From Moanibacter sp964542645 (lineage in GTDB: Bacteria; Verrucomicrobiota; Verrucomicrobiia; Opitutales; UBA2987): DNA of 64,000 nt. The notes under the pieces were generated by a model. That model saw only the letters and a program-made list of their open reading frames with translations. It had not been told where the DNA came from and made no database searches. Location: positions 372,001-436,000 of the forward strand of contig CAZIUG010000015.1 of NCBI GenBank assembly GCA_964542645.1, in the 5' to 3' direction. Positions 34,847-44,619 of this stretch are shown here, piece by piece (within the stretch, counting starts at the first letter, position 1; each line of letters opens with the position of its first letter). A program made the position numbers and the translations under genes.

Positions 34847-35827
34847 ATGAAAAAACCAATAACTGTTTCGTTAACCGGTGCAGCAGGTCAAATTGGGTAC
34901 GCACTGGCATTCCGTATTGCCTCGGGAGATTTGTTCGGACCGAACCAACCGGTTAGGTTAAGACTAATCGAGATTAAACCAATGATGGACTCCCTTTCTG
35001 GTGTCATTATGGAGCTGGATGACTGTGCATTTCCCCTTCTCGATGAAGTAATTTCAACCTGCGATCCCAACGAGGGCTTTAAGGATACAAATTGGGCTCT
35101 CCTTGTCGGCAGTGTTCCTCGTAAAGCAGGAATGGAGAGAAGCGATCTACTAGGGATTAATGGCAAGATCTTCGTCGAGCAAGGTAAAGCTATCGGCAAG
35201 AATGCGGCCGGAAACGTTCGTGTCCTCGTTGTGGGGAATCCTTGTAACACCAATTGCCTCATCGCTATGCATCACGCTAAAGCGATCCCTTCCGATCATT
35301 GGTTTGCCATGACAAGACTCGATGAAAACCGCGCTAAGTACCAACTTGCCTGGAAGGGGGGAGTACCTGTGTCATCCATTTCAAACGTCACTATTTGGGG
35401 GAATCACTCAAACACTCAGTACCCCGACTTTTACAATGCACGGGTAAACGGCTCCCCAGCCTTAGATGTGATATCTGATGTAGAGTGGCTTAAGTCGGAT
35501 TTCATCACAACAGTTCAACAGAGGGGAGTCACCGTAATCAAGGCCCGAGGATCATCCTCAGCTGCCTCCGCCGCGAACGCAGTGATTAATACAGTGCAAT
35601 CGCTCACACAACCCACGAAAAAATCTGATTGGCACAGTGTAGCCATCTGCTCTGATGGAAGTTACGGTTCTCAGAAGGGTCTCATCACCTCGTTCCCCAT
35701 CAGGAATGACGGAAGAGATTGGGAAATCGTCCCGGGGCTCTCAATCAACGAATTCAGTCGGCAAAAAATTGATGCCAGTATTGCGGAACTGGCCGAGGAG
35801 CGAAAACTGGTAGAGGAACTTCTTTAG
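34847..35827 (+). CDS. mdh: Malate dehydrogenase (cytosolic/MDH-2-like type)
   Basis: A 326-residue enzyme that interconverts malate and oxaloacetate with NAD. The coenzyme loop is GAAGQIG (11-17). Substrate arginines R92 and R98 lie in SVPRKAGMERSD, DENR at 159-162 and the catalytic H187 in IWGNHSNTQYPD. The WGNHSNTQ and GNPCNTN motifs place it with the cytosolic type of MDH found in eukaryotes and several bacteria, not the E. coli/mitochondrial type. It sits 17 bases after DAHP synthase, an unusual operon partner. Confidence 0.95.
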   Translation: MKKPITVSLTGAAGQIGYALAFRIASGDLFGPNQPVRLRLIEIKPMMDSLSGVIMELDDCAFPLLDEVISTCDPNEGFKDTNWALLVGSVPRKAGMERSDLLGINGKIFVEQGKAIGKNAAGNVRVLVVGNPCNTNCLIAMHHAKAIPSDHWFAMTRLDENRAKYQLAWKGGVPVSSISNVTIWGNHSNTQYPDFYNARVNGSPALDVISDVEWLKSDFITTVQQRGVTVIKARGSSSAASAANAVINTVQSLTQPTKKSDWHSVAICSDGSYGSQKGLITSFPIRNDGRDWEIVPGLSINEFSRQKIDASIAELAEERKLVEELL

Positions 35828-35858
35828 TCTAAATCCAGAACAAACTTAGCCTAAAGTG

Positions 35859-35897
35859 CTGGTAAACTACCAGAACTCAATGCTCACATAATGAGCA
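35859..35897 (+). terminator. Two small tandem hairpins after mdh, possible terminator
   Basis: Stems CTGGT/ACCAG (35859-35863 and 35869-35873) and TGCTCA/TGAGCA (35881-35886 and 35892-35897) follow the mdh stop by about 30 bases. Neither has a T-run, so the call is weak. Confidence 0.3.
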
Positions 35898-36040
35898 AGT
35901 GGCAACCCATCGGTCTGTCTCCTAGCCTATGCGAACTACTTTCCTTGTCCCAGAGCTAATTTTACTAATTAAAGTTTAAAGATAGCTAAGCAGGAAGGGA
36001 TTTTGAAGGTGGGACCCCGTAGTATCAGTCCGTTTTATCT

Positions 36041-36092
36041 AGGAATTGGAATGAAATTTGATTCTCATATCGTCACAAACCTTCTCAAGTAA
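36041..36092 (+). promoter_or_regulatory. Short leader reading frame with good ribosome site before the NCS2 permease
   Basis: AGGA at 36041-36044 is ideally spaced (six bases) from ATG at 36051, but that frame codes only 13 residues and stops at 36090-36092. The permease start that fits its family is a GTG at 36100, eight bases further on and in another frame. This layout fits a translated leader coupled to the permease. A sequencing or mutational frameshift is the alternative. Confidence 0.45.
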
Positions 36093-36099
36093 ATCTCCC

Positions 36100-37416
36100 G
36101 TGCTAGAGCGACTATTCCATCTCACTGAAAACGGAACAAATCCGAGAAGAGAAATCATCGCCGGACTGACCACATTCGCCGCGATGTCTTACATTCTTGC
36201 AATCAACCCGGATATCCTGTCTGCAGCAGGAATGGGGAAAGAAGGGCTTCTTACAGTCACTGCACTGGCCGCAGGAATCGGGACTCTCCTGATGGCCTTT
36301 CTCACAAATTACCCAATTGCTCTAGCCCCAGGGATGGGGCTCAACGCCTATTTTGCCTTCACAGTTTGCGGCGCTGCTGGGATACCATGGAAGGGTGCAT
36401 TGGCCATGGTCTTTTGGAATGGGGTCATCTTCCTTCTACTCTCAATTACCGGTCTCCGAACTAAAATCGCGGAATCCGTACCCCCTTCACTCAAGATAGG
36501 GGTCCAATGTGGGATTGGCCTGTTTATAGCCTTTATCGGCCTACGGAACGGGGGAATAATTATTAAAGACGATGTGACATTTGTGAGCCTTGGGGAACTC
36601 TCAAACCCTTCTACCCTCCTCGTCCTAGCCGGAATTATCGTTACTTTTGCTCTAGTACATAAAAGAGTGCTTGGGGGAATCATTATCTCGATCTTTTTCG
36701 TTACCATGATCGGTCTTGGGATTCCGAAAGGAGAAGGTATGGTGACGGTTGCACCAGACTCTCTTTGGAGTCTACCCTCAGGCATTGAAGAGACTTTTTT
36801 TGCTCTCGATATTCTGTATCCACTAACTCACTTATCCGAGGCTTGGAAAGTCATTATAGCCCTTCTCTTCGTCGACTTATTTGATACTATCGGCACCCTA
36901 ATTGGAGTTTCTCGCCAAGCCGGTCTAGTTGATGCTCAGGACCGCCTTCCTAAAATGGGCCGAGCTCTAACCTCTGATGCATGTGCCACAATAGTTGGGG
37001 CCTGTCTTGGGACATCAACCACCACCTCATACATAGAATCCGCCGCGGGAGTGCAAGCTGGGGGGAGAACTGGAATGACCTCTGTCACCATTGCTTCCTG
37101 TTTTTTCCTTGCCTTGTTTTTTGGCCCTATAATTCTGATCATCCCTCCCGAAGCGACCGCTCCCGCCCTTGTAATGGTCGGAATCCTTATGATGCAAGGA
37201 GTGAAGAACTTAAAATTTGACGATCTCACCTCTCTTGCTCCAGCCGTTGTAACAATGATGATAATGCCGCTGGCCTTTAGTATAAGCGACGGACTTGCGG
37301 TCGGATTCATAGTCTACTTTGGAACTATGCTATTGGTCGGAAAATGGAGGAAAGTTTCTTTACTCACTGCGGCTCTTGCTATCCTATTCTTGTTCTTTTA
37401 CGTCCTCAACCTTTAG
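36100..37416 (+). CDS. NCS2 family purine permease (AzgA/GhxP-like)
   Basis: A 438-residue multi-pass inner-membrane transporter of the AzgA branch, which imports adenine, guanine or hypoxanthine with protons. The opening VLERLFHL, TEIIAGLTTF-type stretch (REIIAGLTTFAAMSYILAINP), LAPGMGLNAYFAF, FVDLFDTIGTL and the ESAAGVQAGGRTG motif are all characteristic. The start is set at GTG 36100 because family members begin at this residue; a TTG at 36058 would add 14 residues of unrelated character. No purine riboswitch-like fold was recognised upstream. Confidence 0.88.
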   Translation: MLERLFHLTENGTNPRREIIAGLTTFAAMSYILAINPDILSAAGMGKEGLLTVTALAAGIGTLLMAFLTNYPIALAPGMGLNAYFAFTVCGAAGIPWKGALAMVFWNGVIFLLLSITGLRTKIAESVPPSLKIGVQCGIGLFIAFIGLRNGGIIIKDDVTFVSLGELSNPSTLLVLAGIIVTFALVHKRVLGGIIISIFFVTMIGLGIPKGEGMVTVAPDSLWSLPSGIEETFFALDILYPLTHLSEAWKVIIALLFVDLFDTIGTLIGVSRQAGLVDAQDRLPKMGRALTSDACATIVGACLGTSTTTSYIESAAGVQAGGRTGMTSVTIASCFFLALFFGPIILIIPPEATAPALVMVGILMMQGVKNLKFDDLTSLAPAVVTMMIMPLAFSISDGLAVGFIVYFGTMLLVGKWRKVSLLTAALAILFLFFYVLNL

Positions 37417-37521
37417 CTACGGCTCCTTTGTGAAGCAAATGTTCCCGGAATATGTAGACACTGCTTCTTAACCTCTGGTACCGATTGAAGGAAGAAAGTT
37501 ATTTAATTTCGACACAGAGCT

Positions 37522-40074
37522 TTGAAACCTGGTAATTACATTCTCAATCTTGCTCTCATGATAGCGTTCTCAATCACGCTATCCAAAGCCGATGAGAACA
37601 CCCGCCTTATCGAACTTGATGAGTTTATTGCAGAGGAAACCCTCCTCGAAGAAACAGAAACACTATTGCCGACCGAACGAAAGGTTAGTTCAGTCTTTGG
37701 TTCGGCTCGCTCTCTCATGGGAATCCCCCGTTCAGTCTCAGTTATCAATCCTGAGACTCTTAAGGAGCACGACCTTGATGACGTTTATGAACTAGTAGAC
37801 AGAGTAGCAGGTGCTACAGTTGTCAACTTTTACGGGATCGCAGGAATACCTCATACTCGGGGTCTTTACACATCCAACTACTTTAATGGGATACAGAGGG
37901 TGTGGAATAGGAATGGATATCCAACCTCTTTTGGCTCTCTCGAGTCGCTCGACTATGTCAAAGGTCCTACTCCCGCACTGTACAGTGCTTCCTCTCCTGG
38001 CGGATACATAAATTTCATCCCAAAGTCTCCCTATTTTGACGAGTTTAGAGGTTCAATTAAATTCACCTACGGTTCCTATGATCATTTGAATACCCAGCTC
38101 GATATCGGAGGACCTACACTTTTATTCAAGAATCCTTCTGCCTGGAGAATGTCTTTAACTTACCAGAATGCCGACACCTATTACAATGGCCTGTCAAATG
38201 ACTACCTATCAGCCTATGCCGCCGCTAAAGTAAAGCTGTCAAATAATATTTCATTCTTCATAGGAGGTGAATATTATCTTTATCGAGGGGACGAAAGAGT
38301 AGGCTGGAATCGCGTGACCCAGGATCTGATAGATAACGGTCACTACATATCAGGCGATCCGATGAATGATCTTACTAGAGAAGTGATCGAAATGCCAAAC
38401 GCATTTGGTGGATATACTACTCAAAAAATCATCAACCAAACTCCTGGACGGACTAGTCGTGAAGCAATTGAATCGACCGCTCCATTTGGTGGGATCCTGG
38501 GCAACTTTAATCGCAGTGCTAAGTTTAACCCAAATGATCTGTCAAAAGAGGCAGTGAGATTCTTTTCCTTCATTGGGGGGCTAAAGAATTGCGGGAATCC
38601 CTTCTTTTACCAGATGCCGGGAAGCGGTTGTACCTCTAACTTGGTTGAAACAGTTAAGATATCAGGAAGACAAAACCTTTCGAGTCCCGAAGATTTCGCG
38701 GATACCGACAATATTCTACTCTTCTGGGACACGGTTATTTCCAACTCCGATCAATTTTCCATTACTAACAAAGTCTATTTTGAGTCCTACAACCGGCACA
38801 AGTATTCAGACTATGGCTACGCCGAGGAAGGTGAGAATTCTACAATAGAAAATAAAATTATCATAGAGCATATGATGCCCAATAAGCCGATTATCGATTC
38901 GTTTGTATACGGAACGTCGATACGGTTTGAAGATGCTCTGGCTAAAACAGATTTCACAGCGGAACCATTCAGCAGGCGTGATATTACGAAGCTAAAAAAC
39001 TTCAACACAATCCTTCCAGCTGGCGGTGACCGAAATCGAGACGGTCTGACCTTTTGGGATCCTTATGGATCCAATCAAACAAAGATGATTACCTATGGTG
39101 TATTTCTCACCGCCGATCTGAAACCGACGAACCGCGTCAACTTAATTTTAAATGGCCGTTTTGATCATGCTAACTGGTTCGACCGAAAACGCCCCGACGA
39201 TATCAGCTTCAATCGTTTCACTCCGAAACCAGGTGATGTAATCGGAGCCGGAATGGGTGAAGGAGACAAGAATTACTTCAACTGGAGTATAAGCGGTATC
39301 AGGGAATTTACGGACATACTATCCGGTTACGTTTCATACCATCGAGGAACCTCCTTTCAAGGTTACTATGTCTCAGGCGGGATTGCGAACAACGAAGGTG
39401 ACACGAACTTCATGGAAAATGTACTCGCAGAGGCGGGTTTCAAAGTCGTGTCGAAGAAGCTCAATCTCTACGGTAGCTTTAATGTCTACCACATTGACCT
39501 CCAAGAATTCGACGATAGAGGCGGTTTCGCTACCGATCAACGGGGCCGAGGCATTGAGTGTGACCTTGCTTGGGAACCGAACGATTGGCTCTCTTTATCC
39601 ACTGCCATTTCCTGGCAGGAACACTTTTATAGAACCAGGACATTGATTGGTGGATTTGTTCCTTTGAATGCTTCCCAAATGGTCATGTACGCTGGAGCGA
39701 CCTACCTTGATTTTGGACTTCAGGAATGGAGAGGAAAGGATGGCATCACAGGAGATGGACCGCGTCATGCTATACCCCAATGGACAGGTAATTTTTACGT
39801 CCGAGTACACACATCAAAGGGAATCACCATTGGCATTGGACCCGTATTTACGGATAGCCAATTCCTCAATGCGGACCAGACTCTAAGACTTCCCAGCTCA
39901 CTAGTCTGGAACGGACGAGTCTCCTACTCTTCTGGCGCCTGGGAGCTAGCCCTATCCGGTACGAATCTATTCAGTGAAGACTATTTCTTCCCCTCGGATA
40001 GCTTCGCCTCGAATGCCATTGTCACCAAGGCTCCCACTGCGGAGTGGAAGGCAAGTGTCACCTACGACTTCTAG
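37522..40074 (+). CDS. TonB-dependent outer-membrane receptor
   Basis: An 850-residue outer-membrane beta-barrel transporter. A signal peptide (first 23 residues, hydrophobic ILNLALMIAFSITL, cleavage after SKA) is followed by a plug domain (about 45-190: GIPRSVSVINPETL, then YVKGPTPALYSASSPGGYINFIPK). The barrel follows, with alternating aromatic strands, and the chain ends in VTYDF as OM proteins require. The start is TTG at 37522. Plug motifs are of the siderophore/catecholate kind, but sugar or vitamin cargo is equally possible. It is convergent with, and six bases from, the TonB energiser operon, probably its functional partner. Confidence 0.93.
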   Translation: MKPGNYILNLALMIAFSITLSKADENTRLIELDEFIAEETLLEETETLLPTERKVSSVFGSARSLMGIPRSVSVINPETLKEHDLDDVYELVDRVAGATVVNFYGIAGIPHTRGLYTSNYFNGIQRVWNRNGYPTSFGSLESLDYVKGPTPALYSASSPGGYINFIPKSPYFDEFRGSIKFTYGSYDHLNTQLDIGGPTLLFKNPSAWRMSLTYQNADTYYNGLSNDYLSAYAAAKVKLSNNISFFIGGEYYLYRGDERVGWNRVTQDLIDNGHYISGDPMNDLTREVIEMPNAFGGYTTQKIINQTPGRTSREAIESTAPFGGILGNFNRSAKFNPNDLSKEAVRFFSFIGGLKNCGNPFFYQMPGSGCTSNLVETVKISGRQNLSSPEDFADTDNILLFWDTVISNSDQFSITNKVYFESYNRHKYSDYGYAEEGENSTIENKIIIEHMMPNKPIIDSFVYGTSIRFEDALAKTDFTAEPFSRRDITKLKNFNTILPAGGDRNRDGLTFWDPYGSNQTKMITYGVFLTADLKPTNRVNLILNGRFDHANWFDRKRPDDISFNRFTPKPGDVIGAGMGEGDKNYFNWSISGIREFTDILSGYVSYHRGTSFQGYYVSGGIANNEGDTNFMENVLAEAGFKVVSKKLNLYGSFNVYHIDLQEFDDRGGFATDQRGRGIECDLAWEPNDWLSLSTAISWQEHFYRTRTLIGGFVPLNASQMVMYAGATYLDFGLQEWRGKDGITGDGPRHAIPQWTGNFYVRVHTSKGITIGIGPVFTDSQFLNADQTLRLPSSLVWNGRVSYSSGAWELALSGTNLFSEDYFFPSDSFASNAIVTKAPTAEWKASVTYDF

Positions 40075-40080
40075 CGTATT

Positions 40081-41478
40081 TTATATATTCGAAGAAATAC
40101 AGGCCCTATTGACCGCTTCAGAGTATTTATCCACGTTATCCGAATTCTCGACATCTAACGCTTTTTTCAGCAAGGGAACAGCATCGCAAAACTCCGATCT
40201 GCCCACGTGCATTTGAGCCTGCTCGACAAACGCTTGGTATTTGCATTCGCGGATTTCTTGCGCCGCCTCATAATGAAAGACTGACTCCTCCACTTCCCCG
40301 GCTTTACCCTGAAAACCAGCCAGGAGCAAAAGGGACTTACAATTAAGAGGATCGCGTTCGATGATTTGTTTCAAGATACCAACCGCCTTTTCCGTTTCTC
40401 CCTTAGCCAATGAAATCTCAGATTCTAAAGAGAGGAGCTCTAGTTCATTCTCGTCCTTTAATTCGCTCCCATAGGCCCGTCTGATGGATGCAATATAATT
40501 AGCGGCATCTCTCCACGACGCCCGTGAAGCGAGAATGCTTGCGACTCGAATTGGTCGCCGCACATCCACTTTTTCTTTAGCCTTCAGCCCTTCCAAATAT
40601 ACAGTGTAGGCAAGATCAGCAAGATCTTCGTTAATATAGATATCACCAAGCTGAAAGAGGCTATCCGGCGTCGCTTTACCCAATCTACGCAGGACTTCAT
40701 AGTTTGCCGCAGCTTGCATACTCCTTCCCAAACCGAGATATGCATTTGCTTGAAGAAGCCAATATTCCTGCCTATCAGGACTGTCTGCTAGTAGCTCCTC
40801 GAAAAGTGCTATCGATTCGTCCCATTTTTGAAGATTTAGAAGGCATTGAACCTTACCAAGCTTCCAGTCGTTACTTTCCGGGTCGAACATTAGGGCCTGC
40901 TGATAAGCAGCTAGGGCAGCATCGATTCGCTGGACTCTTAAATAGCAATATCCTAATAATCCAAATAGATCCCCAGATGCGTCTCCCAATTCAATTGCTT
41001 TCACGAAATGCTTGATTGCGATTTCGCTCTTTCCAAGCCGAACATGGATCTTACCCATCAAATTATGGGCTCTTCTGAAATTACTGAATTTACCGATTGC
41101 ATTCCGGTAGGCCTGAATAGCGGCCGTGTGCTGGTTCTTCTCGAAATAAAGATTACCCAGGGTAAAGTCCAGCGCCGCGCTCGATTCAGGTGTAATACCA
41201 GCCCGGACAGTCGTAATCGCGAGGTCTATACTATTCTCCTCAATCTGGGCTTTAAGAACGTCAAAGAGCTCTTTTTCCTCAGTATTTATAGTAGGTTCGG
41301 TTCTCGAATTGGGAGCATAGGAATAGAGGAAACGTTTCCGGAAGTCTTCACTCTGAAAGAATTCCTGGCGCAACGGAATGGGAATCCAGCTGGATTCCTG
41401 GGCTATAACATATCCGGGACATCCCAAAACGAACATTAGTGTGATTTGAACGAATACCGTTCTTAACTGTGCCTTCAT
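40081..41478 (-). CDS. Exported TPR-repeat protein of the TonB operon
   Basis: A 465-residue protein with a signal peptide (about 1-26, ending VIAQ) followed by roughly ten tetratricopeptide repeats through residues 85-430. Clear TPR phrases include AALDFTLGNLYFEKNQHTAA, FRRAHNLMGKIHVRLGKSE and LFGLLGYCYLRVQRIDAA. It is the last gene of the TonB operon, 26 bases after tonB. In gammaproteobacterial TonB2/TtpC systems a TPR protein holds the same place; it is thought to link the energiser to receptors in the periplasm. Confidence 0.85.
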   Translation of the reverse strand: MKAQLRTVFVQITLMFVLGCPGYVIAQESSWIPIPLRQEFFQSEDFRKRFLYSYAPNSRTEPTINTEEKELFDVLKAQIEENSIDLAITTVRAGITPESSAALDFTLGNLYFEKNQHTAAIQAYRNAIGKFSNFRRAHNLMGKIHVRLGKSEIAIKHFVKAIELGDASGDLFGLLGYCYLRVQRIDAALAAYQQALMFDPESNDWKLGKVQCLLNLQKWDESIALFEELLADSPDRQEYWLLQANAYLGLGRSMQAAANYEVLRRLGKATPDSLFQLGDIYINEDLADLAYTVYLEGLKAKEKVDVRRPIRVASILASRASWRDAANYIASIRRAYGSELKDENELELLSLESEISLAKGETEKAVGILKQIIERDPLNCKSLLLLAGFQGKAGEVEESVFHYEAAQEIRECKYQAFVEQAQMHVGRSEFCDAVPLLKKALDVENSDNVDKYSEAVNRACISSNI

Positions 41479-41504
41479 AAAATTGAATCCTGGTTATTTT
41501 CGAC

Positions 41505-42167
41505 TTAACTGAGTTTGAATGCAATGGGTTGAATCCTCCGCACTTTAACGGGTTTTCCATTTCTCGTTCCTGGTTCAAATCTCCACTGTAAAAGGGCATC
41601 AACCGCCGGCTTAATAAACTCTTTGTGGCTCGCTCTTTGGGTTTTTGCGTCGATTACGTTTCCCCTCTCATCAATGATGATAATCATTCGAACCCAACCC
41701 TCAATACCTTCACGCTTAAACTGGTATGGATAAATCGGACGTGCGGCGAAAATTCTCCTTGGGTTGTTATCTAGATCCTTCAGCTCAAAAATATCCATCT
41801 GAGCAATAGTATCCGGGGTCATTCCAAAACCAATAAACGCCTGACCCATATTCAGGGCATCGCCAAACCCAGGATTAAGAGCCGCTTCGAGCTGTGAAAT
41901 GTCAAGCGGTTTCATTTCTTCTTCAAGTTCGGGCTTTTCTTCTTCAACTTCTTCTTCTTCCGGGGGCGGCGGTTCCGGCGGAGGAGCCTCCGGTGGAGGT
42001 ATGTTAACGTCCGCCACCCTGACAAGCTTGTCGCTCTTTTGCAAATTAGAGAGCAATTGAGTCAAAGGTAGAGCGAGAAAAATCAGAACGGCAAGAACGG
42101 CAGCACCGGCAACCGGTCCTACCGGTATCTTATCCACCCGCGGTGGGCGATATAGGTCGTTACTCAT
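41505..42167 (-). CDS. TonB energy transducer
   Basis: A 220-residue TonB. One membrane helix (about 19-42, AGAAVLAVLIFLALP) is followed by a Pro/Glu-rich spacer (about 55-88, PPPEAPPPEPPPPEEEEVEE). The C-terminal TonB domain (about 135-220) has YPYQFKREGIEGWVRM, IIDERGNVID and LLQWRFEPGTRNGKPV. It transmits proton-motive energy from ExbB/ExbD to outer-membrane receptors. It lies 19 bases after exbD and 26 before the TPR gene. The spacer is shorter and more acidic than in E. coli TonB, as in TonB2-type proteins. Confidence 0.92.
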   Translation of the reverse strand: MSNDLYRPPRVDKIPVGPVAGAAVLAVLIFLALPLTQLLSNLQKSDKLVRVADVNIPPPEAPPPEPPPPEEEEVEEEKPELEEEMKPLDISQLEAALNPGFGDALNMGQAFIGFGMTPDTIAQMDIFELKDLDNNPRRIFAARPIYPYQFKREGIEGWVRMIIIIDERGNVIDAKTQRASHKEFIKPAVDALLQWRFEPGTRNGKPVKVRRIQPIAFKLS

Positions 42168-42186
42168 TATCTGAATTTCCAGTACA

Positions 42187-42594
42187 TCAGCTTCCAGCCG
42201 AATTTATACTAATCGCTTCGGCCCCACCCAGCTTAGCTTCATCCATCACCCGAACCAAAATCCCTGCTGCGGCATCGTTTTCCACCTGAAGCACCACTGG
42301 TAACTTCTCTCGGCTGAGCTTGTTTCGAACCTCTCTTCGAACCCCGCTCAAGCCAATACTCCTATTCTCATAAAGGATTTGGCCTTTCTGTGTTATCTTG
42401 ATGGTAATCAGATCCTTGTCGAGACTCTGAGAGGCGGCCGCTTGAGGTTTATTAACGGCCAGACCCTCCTCTTCAACAAAGACCGTAGTAACAATAAAGA
42501 AAATCAATAAAATAAATACGCAATCAATCATTGGTGAGATGTTAATCTCAATCCGGTCACTCTCACCTGATAATCGTCTACGTGACGCACTCAC
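42187..42594 (-). CDS. exbD: ExbD/TolR family biopolymer transport protein
   Basis: A 135-residue ExbD. A short cytoplasmic N-terminus leads into one membrane helix (about 22-40) that carries the proton-path aspartate D24 in SPMIDCVFILL; a periplasmic domain follows. With ExbB it forms the proton-driven motor that powers TonB. The start is GTG at 42594, 14 bases after exbB, with AGGAAA upstream. Confidence 0.92.
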   Translation of the reverse strand: MSASRRRLSGESDRIEINISPMIDCVFILLIFFIVTTVFVEEEGLAVNKPQAAASQSLDKDLITIKITQKGQILYENRSIGLSGVRREVRNKLSREKLPVVLQVENDAAAGILVRVMDEAKLGGAEAISINSAGS

Positions 42595-42608
42595 TCCTCA
42601 AATTTCCT

Positions 42609-43220
42609 CTATGAACTCGCCAATTTAATCGTGAAATACTGAAGGCTATTGCTCTCCAAGCGCCCGATAAATGCAGCCATCTCCTGCCGTCTCCGGTTGA
42701 GCATATAGACAAGAATGTATCCAGGAATGGCAATAATCAATCCGGTCTGAGTCGTGATAAGGGCTTCAGATATTCCTTGGGCGACAACATCAATAATTTG
42801 ACCCGAACTCATAGCCAAACCTTTAAATGTCGTTAACATCCCCATTACCGTGCCCAGAAGTCCCATAAGAGGAGCAACCGTCACTAATATACTGAGAAAG
42901 ATTATCCGGGTTTCGATAGGGGGGATGTTGGCAGCTTTAACCTCATCAAATCGGCTTTGGACATCTTGGACAGTATTGACGCCATCCTGACTGTACCGTA
43001 TCATCGCCCCTATATTCCCACTGCTTTCCGATGGAGACTCGATCCAATGCATCCACTTCGATTCTTCGATATCATTATAATCGGCCCTTCGAAAAAAGAA
43101 AAGCAGCTGAAGTGCGTAAAAATAGATCATCAAGGCAAGAAGGAACAAGGGTACCATGAGTAATCCCCCAGCACTCCATACCTCCCAAATGTCGTCCCAT
43201 AAGGTTGCAATCAGAATCAC
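42609..43220 (-). CDS. exbB: MotA/TolQ/ExbB proton channel family protein (ExbB)
   Basis: A 203-residue ExbB with three membrane helices: about 20-40 (LLMVPLFLLALMIYFYALQL), about 105-130 (IIFLSILVTVAPLMGLLGTV) and about 145-170 (GISEALITTQTGLIIAIPGYIL). The APLMGLLGTVMGM and EALITTQTGL motifs define the family. It is the standard-sized ExbB of a system that also has a longer TtpC-like copy. The GTG start overlaps the stop of that upstream gene as GTGA (43217-43220). Confidence 0.92.
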   Translation of the reverse strand: MILIATLWDDIWEVWSAGGLLMVPLFLLALMIYFYALQLLFFFRRADYNDIEESKWMHWIESPSESSGNIGAMIRYSQDGVNTVQDVQSRFDEVKAANIPPIETRIIFLSILVTVAPLMGLLGTVMGMLTTFKGLAMSSGQIIDVVAQGISEALITTQTGLIIAIPGYILVYMLNRRRQEMAAFIGRLESNSLQYFTIKLASS

Positions 43221-44605
43221 TTTCCTACCTCCGTATCTGTTTCCAGACCGTTCTTAAAAGCAACTGCCGTTTGTTCCATACTTGCTAGTACACCTTTAGT
43301 CCTACGCAGAAGAAGAGCATGGATGATTAGGGAGGGAATCGCTACACAAAGTCCAAATTCAGTTGTTACCAAAGCTTCAGAAATACCACTCGACAATGAC
43401 CTGGCGTCGCCAGTACCAAAAACGGTAATCAGCTTGAAGGTTTTAATCATTCCGGTAACCGTTCCGAGCAGACCCATCAAGGGTGCTGTCGCAGCGACTA
43501 CAGCAATAAATGGAATCATTCGTTCTAACTTGGGTTGAGTCTGAATGAGCCGTTCGTAAAGAACTTCTTCGAGAAGTTCCTTATTGTCCTCAGAATGTTC
43601 CACACCATCCGTCAAAAGCAGACCCACCGGACCTTTGATTCCCTTCGCCTTGGCAAGTGCCTCATCTCTCTTGCCCTCCCGTAACAAAAGAAGAATTTCT
43701 TGGAGGTCCTGGGGTCTTGCCCTCCTAACCCCGGAAATCTCAATCCACTTATAAATTGCAATAAGGAGACACAAAGCTGCCAGTCCTAAAATAAAATAAC
43801 CAACAATCTGCCCTTTCTGTACGTGCTCCAAAAGAGTATCCTTAGAATCAATGACTTTCCTCGCATCACCCAGGGTGGGATCGAAGGGAATCGTCCCTGA
43901 GCCATTAGCCACAAGTTCCCGAATCGAGCCTGATGCAATATCATCAATCTCGACCACTGAAGGGAGCGCCGATCCATGCTCAATGACGACTATGCCAGCT
44001 GAATCGCTTTCCTTGCTCGCGAAGAAAGTGATCGGCCCCATCATTACATAGGTCCCCTCCTCGCGAACACCATCAGGCGAAAGAGCAAAACCCTCAAATG
44101 AGTCACCACCAGCCAGAGTTCCCACCCGTTCTAGTCCCAGTTCGACAACATTGACCTGCCTGATCAGCTTCTGTCTTTCACTAATCGTCTGATCGTCTTG
44201 TAAATGTTGGGCTGCGTTTAAGGTTTCTTCGTAAAGCTGAACTTCGCCAATATGAATCTGATTCTCAAATCGTTGCACATAATCACCCAACAAACTGGCC
44301 AAGTAGGTTACTTCATCTTCCCTTCTTTTAATCTCCTTTTCGACAGATTGTAGATCAACCGTCCGATTGTCCCGAGTTCGCAAAGACTCCTGAACCTCCC
44401 GACGTAACTTGATCACTTCACCAATTAATCGGGTACGCTCTTGTGAGATAGGAATCTTCGCCTCGACAATCGCCTGCCGGGCCGATTCAACCCGACCTAG
44501 AGCACTCTCGAGATCCTTCTTGGCAGATGATGCAGCGCGCTGGTAGTTCTCGCCGTAGCTACTAAGAGCGCAGGAAATTATAAGGAAGATGATTAGCTTT
44601 TTCAT
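43217..44605 (-). CDS. TtpC-like long MotA/TolQ/ExbB protein with periplasmic coiled coil
   Basis: A 462-residue protein combining a signal peptide (MKKLIIFLIISCALSSYG), a coiled-coil region (about 25-140) and a periplasmic beta-rich segment (about 150-240). A C-terminal ExbB domain (about 260-450) carries APLMGLLGTVTGM and EALVTTEFGL motifs. This is the layout of TtpC in Vibrio TonB2 systems, where it is needed for TonB2 function. I chose ATG at 44605; a TTG at 44623 overlapping the upstream stop as TTGA is an alternative but gives a worse signal peptide. Confidence 0.87.
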   Translation of the reverse strand: MKKLIIFLIISCALSSYGENYQRAASSAKKDLESALGRVESARQAIVEAKIPISQERTRLIGEVIKLRREVQESLRTRDNRTVDLQSVEKEIKRREDEVTYLASLLGDYVQRFENQIHIGEVQLYEETLNAAQHLQDDQTISERQKLIRQVNVVELGLERVGTLAGGDSFEGFALSPDGVREEGTYVMMGPITFFASKESDSAGIVVIEHGSALPSVVEIDDIASGSIRELVANGSGTIPFDPTLGDARKVIDSKDTLLEHVQKGQIVGYFILGLAALCLLIAIYKWIEISGVRRARPQDLQEILLLLREGKRDEALAKAKGIKGPVGLLLTDGVEHSEDNKELLEEVLYERLIQTQPKLERMIPFIAVVAATAPLMGLLGTVTGMIKTFKLITVFGTGDARSLSSGISEALVTTEFGLCVAIPSLIIHALLLRRTKGVLASMEQTAVAFKNGLETDTEVGK

Positions 44606-44619
44606 TAAGGAATCCGAAT

